NCBI GenBank assembly: GCA_902494685.1
Contig: CABUUE010000040.1
Location: 1-9,995, forward strand
Length of the DNA stretch: 9,995 nt
Reading direction: 5' to 3'
DNA from: an uncultured Collinsella sp.
GTDB lineage: Bacteria; Actinomycetota; Coriobacteriia; Coriobacteriales; Coriobacteriaceae
A model generated the notes under the pieces. It saw nothing but the letters and a program-made list of their open reading frames with translations. It was not told the DNA's origin and made no database searches. This document shows positions 1 to 5,475 of this stretch, in pieces; position 1 is the stretch's first letter, and each line of letters begins with the position of its first letter. A program made the position numbers and the translations under genes.

Positions 1-33
1 GGTCTGTTGCTTGATTGTGTTTGTTCCTGCCAT
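1..33 (-). CDS. N-terminal fragment of an unidentified protein (runs off left edge)
   Basis: Read on the minus strand, an ATG at 33-31 opens a frame encoding MAGTNTIKQQT, which stays open to the window edge. The start is supported by a strong Shine-Dalgarno, GGAAGGGAG (46-38 on the minus strand), four bases before the ATG. Only 11 residues are visible, so no family can be assigned. The gene diverges from the DJ-1/maf pair, and a terminator-like hairpin (151-186) lies about 120 bp upstream of its start, within its probable leader. Confidence 0.5.
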   Translation of the reverse strand, partial: MAGTNTIKQQT

Positions 34-150
34 TAGGCTCCCTTCCGTCTGCTGTCTTGCAGATGCACATCTCGTGCGTCTGTTCCCCGCAGTCGGAAGG
101 TGGGCTCGTGCGGTCTTCTGGCGGTGCATGTGATACCTGCTGCCAAGACG

Positions 151-186
151 AAAAAAGCCACGCAACCGACTGCTCGGTTGCGTGGC
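151..186 (-). terminator. Strong intrinsic-terminator-like hairpin on the minus strand, possible attenuator
   Basis: Perfect 13-bp inverted repeat: arms 157-169 and 174-186 around a four-base loop (CTGC). On the minus strand the stem is followed by six T residues (156-151), the classical intrinsic terminator layout. No minus-strand gene ends here. The nearest downstream minus gene starts at 33, so the hairpin sits in its upstream or leader region. It could therefore be an attenuator or the end of a short non-coding RNA rather than an ordinary gene-end terminator. Confidence 0.65.
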
Positions 187-348
187 AAAAAGGTGGCTAG
201 CGCCCAGAAAAGTCCACGCGTTTTTAGACTGGGACAAAGTACTACAACAGGTGAGATTCCGTCAAGAAAAAACCGAGGAAAAAAGTGAGCCTCTGCCCGC
301 CGTACCTGTGGCGGTCGTTCCCCGAACGGGGCGGTGCTGTTGGGGACT

Positions 349-405
349 GTCTCGATCTGTAACAGTTGCGGCTAGTTTTGGTCGATGGATGTTACAGATT
401 GAGAT
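349..405. repeat. 16-bp dyad (two wobble pairs) upstream of the DJ-1-like gene
   Basis: Arms 349-364 and 390-405 are complementary over 16 positions, with G-T wobbles at 354/400 and 349/405, around a 25-base spacer. The core ATCTGTAACA (355-364) is mirrored exactly by TGTTACAGAT (390-399). Each half-site is itself near-palindromic (CTGTAACAG; TGTTACA). It could be a paired operator with half-sites about 35 bp apart centre to centre, or an RNA stem-loop. No known regulator is recognised. Confidence 0.5.
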
Positions 406-533
406 TGTTGAGGATGGGTGAGGGTAGCTAATTCGGACGGGGCTATTTTAAACATTGGGAAATCGAGCGTGGCAAGCGAAGGTCTTCGGGGTATAAGACG
501 GCTAATTGTATGCCGCCTATGAAAGGAACCCTC

Positions 534-1076
534 ATGCCCAGCGTTGCCGTTCTCGCCGCCGATGGCTTTGAAACTATTGAATGCTTGACCATGGTCGATG
601 TCATGCGTCGCGGCGGCGTGCGTGCCACGCTCGTCTCGATCATGCCCACGCGTGAGGTCGTAAGTTCGCTGCAGATCCCCGTGACCTGCGATGCGCTCTT
701 TGATGAGATCGACTTTGACGAGTACGACTGCGTCGTGCTACCCGGTGGCCTACCCGGTGCCACCAACCTGCGCGCCGATCAGCGCGTCTGCGACGTGGTC
801 TGCGAGTTCGCCGCGACCAAGCACGTCGCCGCCATCTGCGCCGCCCCGTTTATCCTGGGCGAGCTCGACCTGCTCGAGGGGCGCCATGCCACGTGCTTCC
901 CTGGCTTTGAGAAAAGCTTCCCCGAAGGCGCCTATACCGGCGAGAAGGTCACGCAAGACGGCAACATCATCACCGCCAGCGGCATGGCACAGTCACTCCC
1001 CTTTGCATTGGAGCTGCTGCGCACGCTCGCCGGCGACAAGGCCGTCGAGAAAGTCGCCGAGGGCATTCAGCTATGA
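534..1076 (+). CDS. DJ-1/PfpI (ThiJ) family protein
   Basis: A 180-residue protein of the DJ-1/PfpI superfamily, a cytosolic flavodoxin-like fold with a nucleophile-elbow cysteine. The elbow AAICAAP places the reactive cysteine at Cys102. Glu16, in the segment GFETIE just before VDVMRR, aligns with the glutamate (human DJ-1 Glu18) that polarises that cysteine. The strand VVLPGG (67-72) and the C-terminal SG..QS..FALELL segment also match the family. The histidine seen in human DJ-1 (THP) is replaced here (TCFPGF). Start: ATG 534 is preceded by AAAGGA (522-527) at good spacing; an in-frame ATG at 510 has no ribosome site and would add eight poorly fitting residues. The stop overlaps the maf start (ATGA), implying translational coupling. 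Members act as glyoxalases, chaperones, deglycases or redox sensors; which applies here cannot be told from sequence. Confidence 0.9.
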   Translation: MPSVAVLAADGFETIECLTMVDVMRRGGVRATLVSIMPTREVVSSLQIPVTCDALFDEIDFDEYDCVVLPGGLPGATNLRADQRVCDVVCEFAATKHVAAICAAPFILGELDLLEGRHATCFPGFEKSFPEGAYTGEKVTQDGNIITASGMAQSLPFALELLRTLAGDKAVEKVAEGIQL

Positions 1077-1654
1077 TTTTGGCTTCGCAATCACCGCGCC
1101 GCATCGAGTTGATGCGCGAGGCGGACTATGACATTCGCATCATTCCTGCCGATATCGACGAAACGCCGTTTGATGGCGAGGCCCCGCTTACGCTCGTTGA
1201 ACGCTTAGCACGCGCAAAAGCCGCCGCCGTTGCCGCCGAGCATGCCGAGCCCAATGAGCTAACGGTCGCGGCCGACACCATCGTCACCTTTGACGGCAAG
1301 ATTCTGGGCAAGCCGGCAACCGAGGACGAGGCGCGCACCATGCTCCGTGAGCTTTCGGGCCGCACGCACCAGGTTGCAACCGGCGTCTGCATCGTTAAGG
1401 CAGGCGATACGGCCGCCCCGCATGCCGCCGAGAGTCTGTCCTTTGTCGATGTGACCGACGTGACGTTCTACGAGCTCACCGACGAGCAAATCGAGCACTA
1501 CGTCGCCTCGGGTGAGCCCATGGACAAGGCCGGCGCCTACGGCATTCAGGGCACAGGAGGACGAATGCTCGTGCACGATATTTCGGGCGACTTCTATAAC
1601 GTGGTGGGCCTACCCATCGCCCGCGTCGCGCGCGCGATTCAAAAACTTTCGTAA
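1073..1654 (+). CDS. maf: Maf-like nucleoside triphosphate pyrophosphatase (YhdE-type)
   Basis: A 193-residue protein of usual Maf length. Family signatures run in order: LASQSPRR (3-10) for the phosphate-binding loop, DIDE (27-30), AADTIV with the catalytic-type Asp68, ILGKP with Lys80, R97-T-H-Q (RTHQVATGV), and DKAGAYGIQG (151-160) near the C-terminal part. Maf proteins hydrolyse non-canonical or pyrimidine NTPs to NMP and pyrophosphate, limiting incorporation of modified nucleotides. The ADTIV and DKAGAYGIQG motifs fit the YhdE branch (dTTP/UTP), as known for the family. The ATG overlaps the TGA of the DJ-1-like gene by four bases, so the two form a coupled operon. The pairing suggests a damage-control role, which is inference. 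A hairpin at 1663-1685 follows the stop. Confidence 0.93.
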   Translation: MILASQSPRRIELMREADYDIRIIPADIDETPFDGEAPLTLVERLARAKAAAVAAEHAEPNELTVAADTIVTFDGKILGKPATEDEARTMLRELSGRTHQVATGVCIVKAGDTAAPHAAESLSFVDVTDVTFYELTDEQIEHYVASGEPMDKAGAYGIQGTGGRMLVHDISGDFYNVVGLPIARVARAIQKLS

Positions 1655-1662
1655 TTGCATCT

Positions 1663-1694
1663 GGCGCTGGGTATCCCCCGGCGCCTACAATTTT
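1663..1694 (+). terminator. Hairpin after maf, with overlapping -10-like TACAAT
   Basis: A 9-bp stem, GGCGCTGGG (1663-1671) pairing with CCCGGCGCC (1677-1685) with one T-G wobble, and a five-base loop. It is followed by TACAATTTT, a short imperfect T-tract. It may terminate the DJ-1/maf transcript. Alternatively TACAAT (1686-1691) may be the -10 of a promoter for the downstream peptidase. No good -35 is present, so both readings stay open. Confidence 0.35.
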
Positions 1695-1755
1695 GGCGTA
1701 CCGTACGGATCCCGACCGGGCAGAAGGCGCGGCGGAAAACCGATAGGAGTTAAAC

Positions 1756-2757
1756 ATGGATACACTGCTCGAGGCCATTGACGTCTGCGATGTCGATGGC
1801 TTTTGCTATGGCAACTATACGGACGAGGAGGCCGGCACCGGTTGTACCGTAATCGTGGCACCCGAGGGCGCCACCGGCGGCGTTGACGTTCGCGGCGGTG
1901 CTCCAGCATCGCGCGAAACCGACCTGCTACGACCCGAGAACACCGTCGACGAGGTCCACGCCGTCTGCCTTTCGGGTGGATCGGCCTTTGGCCTCGAGGC
2001 CGCAAGCGGCGTCGCTCGCGAGCTTGAGAGCCGTGGCATCGGCCTTCCCGTCGGCCCCACGCAGGTGCCTATCGTGTGCTCCAGCTGTATCTTCGATCTC
2101 GCCTTTGGTAACCCCACCGTTCGCCCTGACATTGAGGCCGGCATCGCCGCCGTGCGCGAAGCACTCGACAACACCCCCACCAAGCTCGAGCAGGGCAACG
2201 TAGGCGCCGGCACGGGCGCCACCGTGGGTAAGCTAATGGGGCCTGCCACCTGCATGAAGGCCGGCCTTGGCGCTGCCGCCGTGGCGCTCGGCCCCATCAA
2301 GGTGGGCGCCGTGGTCTCGGTCAACGCCTGCGGCAACGTTGTCGACCCCTTCACCGGCGAGTGGGTCGCCGGTATGCGCGCCGCAGCCGATAGCGACCAG
2401 ATCGTCGACATGGAGCTCGCCGCCTTTGCCGCCGCAGGCTCTATGCAGATGCCGCTCGACCGCACCAACACCACCATCAGCTGCATCGTCACAAACGTGG
2501 AACTAACTAAGGCACAAGCCACCAAGGTCTCCCAGATGGCCGCAGACGCCTACGCACACGCCATCCGTCCCACGCACACCACCAACGATGGCGACACCAT
2601 CTACACCCTCGCCAGCGGCAAACTAGACGCTCAGACAAGCGCCACCGTTCCCCTAGACCTGCTGGGCATGCTCGCCGTAAGGGCCCTACAGACCGCCATC
2701 GTAAACGGAGCCAAAACCGCCAAAACCTCCCACGGCATCCCCGGCGCCGCGAAGTAG
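1756..2757 (+). CDS. P1-family (S58, DmpA-like) N-terminal-nucleophile peptidase
   Basis: A 333-residue member of the P1/DmpA family (L-aminopeptidase/D-esterase, beta-peptidyl aminopeptidase). Recognisable blocks are AVCLSGGSAFGLEAA (69-83), GNVGAGTGATVGKLMG (147-162), NTTISCIVTN (238-247) and AIRPTHTTNDGDTIYTLASG (269-288). These enzymes self-cleave before a Ser/Thr that becomes the N-terminal nucleophile; by family pattern the site should be Asn238-Thr239. Length and motif order are normal, and no signal peptide is seen, so it should be cytoplasmic. Start: ATG 1756 with AGGAG (1745-1749) six bases upstream. Odd: VPIVCSSCIFDL has a CxxC (Cys108, Cys111) where, from memory, family members usually carry small or proline residues. 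The true substrate is unknown. The gene converges on the glycosyltransferase, with the nested inverted repeat 2876-2985 between them. Confidence 0.9.
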   Translation: MDTLLEAIDVCDVDGFCYGNYTDEEAGTGCTVIVAPEGATGGVDVRGGAPASRETDLLRPENTVDEVHAVCLSGGSAFGLEAASGVARELESRGIGLPVGPTQVPIVCSSCIFDLAFGNPTVRPDIEAGIAAVREALDNTPTKLEQGNVGAGTGATVGKLMGPATCMKAGLGAAAVALGPIKVGAVVSVNACGNVVDPFTGEWVAGMRAAADSDQIVDMELAAFAAAGSMQMPLDRTNTTISCIVTNVELTKAQATKVSQMAADAYAHAIRPTHTTNDGDTIYTLASGKLDAQTSATVPLDLLGMLAVRALQTAIVNGAKTAKTSHGIPGAAK

Positions 2758-2832
2758 TCCACTCGACCGCCCGTCTCCGACCGACGACCAACTAAAATTT
2801 TTTCAGCCCAGGCCCCTGTGTACCGCGCGTCG

Positions 2833-3038
2833 AAGATCTTCAAATTCACCTATCTGACAATCGATTTATAGCAGAGGCCCCTTGGCCTTTAGTTTGATAC
2901 AAGTTCCGCACGAGCCGGAAAGCACTTAATGTGCTTTCCGTGCGAGCAGGACTGTTCGCAGTAGCAAACTAAAGGCCAAGGGGCCCAGTCAACCTATCAG
3001 CAGCGATTACTCAACAGCTAGTTGAATTTGAAGATCTT
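2833..3038. repeat. 16-bp inverted repeat linking peptidase flank and glycosyltransferase 3' end
   Basis: AAGATCTTCAAATTCA at 2833-2848 is repeated exactly in inverted orientation at 3023-3038. The right copy lies inside the last codons of the glycosyltransferase gene (the IFKF residues); the left copy lies in non-coding DNA about 75 bp after the peptidase stop. It encloses the inner nested element 2876-2985, so the whole junction is symmetrical at three levels. Duplication of the gene's 3' tip, or chance helped by the palindromic AAGATCTT core, are both possible. Confidence 0.6.
2876..2985. repeat. Nested inverted-repeat element at the peptidase/glycosyltransferase convergent junction
   Basis: Perfect 21-bp arms at 2876-2896 and 2965-2985 enclose 68 bp. 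Inside is a second hairpin, CGGAAAGCAC (2916-2925) with GTGCTTTCCG (2931-2940) around a five-base loop, which overlaps an alternative stem CGCACG (2907-2912)/CGTGCG (2939-2944). It lies between two convergent 3' ends, so a bidirectional terminator or 3'-end stabilising structure is the simplest reading. The arms exceed what a terminator needs and neither side has a good T-run. I found no clear target-site duplication supporting a MITE. Confidence 0.7.
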
Positions 3039-4049
3039 TGAGGCAAGACGGTATAGGCCGAGTGTGGTTTTGTCTCCGGCCCGTCCACGCAGATTGGTGA
3101 AGAACCCGACCACGCCGTAGCGGGCACGACGATACATGCGCTCGTCGTAGGCCTTCAAATCATTCCACAGCGTCTTTAGGCGCTCGTCGGCGCAATCTTC
3201 CTCGGAAAGCTTGGTGAGCACCGAGCAGATCGCCATCATCATGGTGAAGTAGCCCATCATGTACGAACGCAGGCGCGACGACTCGACATCGCTGTACAGG
3301 TGGTACGACTCCATCATGATACGCGTAACACGGAACTGCTGGTCCAGACGCTTGACCATCGTTGCCTCGTTGACGCTCTGACCTTCGCGACCGATAAAGT
3401 AGCGGTAGAGGTCGATGTCGGCGTAGTACATGGTCTTGCAACGCGGCAGTGGCACGTAGGCGTAGATGTTGTCCACATAGAACGTGTGCGGCGGCATGGG
3501 AAGGTTGGACTCGCGCAGCACATCCGTGCGATAGCACAGGCTGTGCATGAGTAGGTTCTGGTCCAGGCGGAAATGACCGATCTGATCCCAGGAAAAGATC
3601 TTTTTGCGCGGCAGGGCAAATTTGTAGCCAATAGCGGTATGCGTGCCCTCGTAAACCTTCTCGTACACATAGTTCGAGATAAACAGGTCAACGCGCTGGT
3701 CGCGCTCTTCAAAGCCACGCAGAATCGACAGCATGGTCGAAAGGGCAGCGCCGTCAAGCCAGTCGTCCGAGTCGACAACCTTGTAGTAGGTGCCCTGCGC
3801 CTCGCGCAGGCCCGAAAGGACGGCAATACCGTGACCGCCGTTCTCCTGGTGCACCGCGCGGATGATTCCAGGATAACGGGCCTCCCACTCGTCGGCCTTG
3901 GCGGCCGTCTCGTCCTTGGAGCCGTCGTCTACCACGATAATCTCGATATCGGTGGCGTAATCGCTCCCCTCCAAGATGGAGGTGATGCAATGGTCCATGT
4001 CCTTGGCGGCGTTATACGAGGGAATACCGAATGTTATGACTTTATGCAT
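3018..4049 (-). CDS. GT2 family glycosyltransferase, possibly galactofuranosyltransferase
   Basis: A 343-residue GT-A-fold, family 2 glycosyltransferase. The N-terminal domain shows TFGIPSYNAA (6-15), the nucleotide-binding VVDDGSKDET (39-48), ENGGHG (69-74) and the metal-binding DSDD (93-96). VDN at 192-194 may sit in the acceptor/catalytic region. The remaining C-terminal part is mostly helical and basic, with no obvious membrane helix, so it probably works on the cytoplasmic face of the membrane. The ATG at 4049 overlaps the glf stop (ATGCATAA, 8 nt), implying translational coupling; it starts directly at the first beta strand. An in-frame ATG at 4067 would give 349 residues, but neither start has a strong ribosome site. 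Being the partner of glf, it may use UDP-galactofuranose; this is inference, and another sugar donor is possible. Confidence 0.88.
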   Translation of the reverse strand: MHKVITFGIPSYNAAKDMDHCITSILEGSDYATDIEIIVVDDGSKDETAAKADEWEARYPGIIRAVHQENGGHGIAVLSGLREAQGTYYKVVDSDDWLDGAALSTMLSILRGFEERDQRVDLFISNYVYEKVYEGTHTAIGYKFALPRKKIFSWDQIGHFRLDQNLLMHSLCYRTDVLRESNLPMPPHTFYVDNIYAYVPLPRCKTMYYADIDLYRYFIGREGQSVNEATMVKRLDQQFRVTRIMMESYHLYSDVESSRLRSYMMGYFTMMMAICSVLTKLSEEDCADERLKTLWNDLKAYDERMYRRARYGVVGFFTNLRGRAGDKTTLGLYRLASKIFKFN

Positions 4050-5244
4050 GGCAGGCGATAATCTCATCCGAAAGATCGAGGGCGGAATTGGTCACGGCGT
4101 CCATATCGTAGTAACGATACTCGGCCAGACGACCCACCGGGTGGAAGTTCGTCAGGTTTTGGACGCGCTCAAGATAGCGCTCATAGAGCTCACGGTTCTC
4201 GGGCTCAAGAATGGCGTAGTACGGCGTCTCGCCCGAGCCGGGCGTATAGGCCTTGGAGTACTCTTTCATGATGGTGGTCTTGCCGGGCAGGACCTGACCG
4301 GTCATGTTCTTGAACTCGGTGATGCGCGTGTAGTCCTCGCTCGTGGTGTAGTTGACGGTGCCCACGGGCTGGAACTGGTCCATATCGAGCGTCTCGAACT
4401 TCATATCGAGCGTGCGGTACGGCAACGCACCCAAGTCGAGGTTGAACAGCTCATCGAGAGGACCGGTATAGACAATCTCGCCGCCGTAGACTTTGCCATC
4501 GATCTTGACGGTGGTCTCGTCGATCTCAAAGAGATCGCGGGCGTCCACGTCGCAGAACACGTCAATCAGGTCGTGGTCGAGCATGTGCTCAAAGAGCGCC
4601 GTGTAGCCCTCCTGCGGCATGCCCTGGAAGGGAGCTTGCGGGAAGTAGCGGTCATCATCGCCCACAAAGACGGGAACGCGGCCGGTGATCGAGGGGTCGA
4701 TCTGATCGGGCGTCTGGCCCCACTGCTTCATGGTGTAATGCAAAAAGACGTTCTCGTAGACGTAATCGGCGACCTCGGCCAAGTCGGGGTCGTTCTTCTT
4801 ACGCAGCTCCATAATGGGCACCTTGACATCCTTGCCAAAGGTCTCCACGAGCTTCTGATACAGCTCCTCGCCGCGCTCGTCACCAAAGGCGAGCTTGAGA
4901 CTCGCATGGTTGAAGGGCACGGGCATAAGGGTACCGTTGATGTTGGCGAGCACCTTGTGCTGATAATCCGTCCACTTGGTAAAGCGCGACAGGAAATTGT
5001 GCACGCGCTCGTTAAAGGTGTGATAGATATGCGGACCGTACTCGTGGATCAGGATTCCGGCCTCGTCAGTGCAGTCATAGGCATTGCCCGCAATGTGGCT
5101 ACGGCGCTCCAAAACGGCAACACGATAGCCGATGGTCTCGGCAAGACGGCGGGCGCAAACGGCACCGGCATATCCAGCACCGACGACAATCATGTCGTAC
5201 GCGCCGGCGTTAAAGCCTTCAGGCAGGCCTGAGGTAATCTGCAT
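4042..5244 (-). CDS. glf: UDP-galactopyranose mutase
   Basis: A 400-residue flavoenzyme converting UDP-galactopyranose to UDP-galactofuranose, the precursor of cell-surface galactofuranose glycans. The FAD Rossmann motif VVGAGYAG has Gly22, Gly24 and Gly27, followed by the ribose-binding acid Glu46. HIAGNAYD (50-57), GPHIYHT (70-76), MKQWG with Trp175, TGRVPVF with Arg189, PYRTLD with Arg277, AYTPGSGE with Tyr333, PYYAI (341-345) and GRLAEYRYYDMDAV (371-384) follow in family order. The usual PYYP motif is PYYA here, the tyrosines being kept. About 17 residues precede the FAD strand, a little more than is common; the start is nevertheless supported by AAGGAG five bases upstream. It leads a two-gene unit with the downstream GT2 gene and is divergent from pta. 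Confidence 0.95.
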   Translation of the reverse strand: MQITSGLPEGFNAGAYDMIVVGAGYAGAVCARRLAETIGYRVAVLERRSHIAGNAYDCTDEAGILIHEYGPHIYHTFNERVHNFLSRFTKWTDYQHKVLANINGTLMPVPFNHASLKLAFGDERGEELYQKLVETFGKDVKVPIMELRKKNDPDLAEVADYVYENVFLHYTMKQWGQTPDQIDPSITGRVPVFVGDDDRYFPQAPFQGMPQEGYTALFEHMLDHDLIDVFCDVDARDLFEIDETTVKIDGKVYGGEIVYTGPLDELFNLDLGALPYRTLDMKFETLDMDQFQPVGTVNYTTSEDYTRITEFKNMTGQVLPGKTTIMKEYSKAYTPGSGETPYYAILEPENRELYERYLERVQNLTNFHPVGRLAEYRYYDMDAVTNSALDLSDEIIACHA

Positions 5245-5287
5245 CGATACTCCTTGTCAAAAGCCACGGGCTCGTTAGCTGGGCTTT

Positions 5288-5306
5288 TCTCGAACATTCT
5301 TCGAGA
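5288..5306. promoter_or_regulatory. 7-bp dyad in the glf leader, possible operator
   Basis: TCTCGAA (5288-5294) and TTCGAGA (5300-5306) form a perfect inverted repeat around five bases. It lies about 10-28 bases downstream of the predicted glf transcription start, where a bound repressor would block transcription. It resembles a Gram-positive SOS box (CGAAC-N4-GTTCG), but the spacing is one base short, so LexA binding is doubtful. It could equally be an RNA hairpin in the glf leader. Confidence 0.35.
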
Positions 5307-5322
5307 CACATTTATCAGAGCG

Positions 5323-5328
5323 ATTATA
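5323..5328 (-). promoter_or_regulatory. Predicted -10 box for glf
   Basis: Perfect TATAAT on the minus strand (ATTATA on plus), about 80 bp upstream of the glf ATG. The -35 region about 17 bp upstream (CTCATT) is poor. It lies back to back with the plus-strand TATAAT at 5343-5348, so each promoter's -35 zone falls on or beside the other's -10 box. Confidence 0.5.
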
Positions 5329-5342
5329 GCGCTAATGCGTCC

Positions 5343-5348
5343 TATAAT
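5343..5348 (+). promoter_or_regulatory. Predicted -10 box for pta
   Basis: Perfect TATAAT, 14 bp from the opposed TATAAT of glf. The -35 zone (near 5320-5325) is non-consensus. The predicted start near 5355 would give a leader of about 120 nt before the pta ATG, containing the hairpin 5401-5423. Confidence 0.5.
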
Positions 5349-5400
5349 GAGCTTGCCACACAAGGAAAGCTCAAGCACCGCGGCGTACATAATTGAAAGG

Positions 5401-5425
5401 TAAACCCGCTAGCAGCGGGTTTATT
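5401..5425 (+). terminator. Hairpin in the pta leader, candidate attenuator
   Basis: TAAACCCGCT (5401-5410) pairs fully with AGCGGGTTTA (5414-5423) around the loop AGC, followed by TT. The U-rich 3' side suits termination on the plus strand. No plus-strand gene ends upstream: it sits between the predicted pta promoter and the pta start at 5476. It is therefore either a leader attenuator or the 3' end of a roughly 70-nt transcript. Its outer bases recur in the hairpin upstream of the first ackA (9384-9417). Confidence 0.5.
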
Positions 5426-5475
5426 CGTGAACAGCCACGCGCCTGGAGCTTATTGAAACGCTTGTAAGGAGTAAC

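Larger units (their letters stand above)
34..533. other. Divergent intergenic region without a convincing gene
   Basis: This 500-bp stretch lies between the left-edge minus-strand gene and the DJ-1-like gene. The short frames in it lack ribosome binding sites and cross the hairpin, so I call no gene. It holds a minus-oriented hairpin with a T-tract (151-186), a CCCCG-AA-CGGGG mini-palindrome near 320-331, and a 16-bp dyad (349-364/390-405). A weak minus-strand promoter is possible: TTGACG at 265-260 followed 15-17 bp later by a poor -10 near 237-244. For the plus gene, TATAAG at 492-497 is a possible -10 without a recognisable -35. Confidence 0.5.

Noticed and set aside
510..533. Earlier ATG at 510 for the DJ-1-like gene
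   Set aside because: No ribosome binding site precedes it, while ATG 534 has AAAGGA at correct spacing and begins directly at the first beta strand of the fold.
1815..2525. A 236-codon minus-strand frame antisense to the peptidase
   Set aside because: Ser/Thr/Ala/Pro-rich shadow of the P1-family gene, without start signals.
2876..2985. Insertion-sequence remnant or MITE
   Set aside because: No flanking direct duplication could be seen and no transposase remnant is present, so mobility is not supported.
3976..5232. A 418-codon open frame on the plus strand antisense to glf
   Set aside because: It mirrors the strongly supported glf frame, has a leucine/valine/histidine-rich composition typical of antisense frames in GC-rich DNA, and shows no recognisable domain or ribosome site.
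5288..5306. LexA/SOS box in the glf leader
   Set aside because: The dyad has CGAA/TTCG halves but is one base short of the CGAAC-N4-GTTCG spacing, so I list it only as an unassigned dyad.
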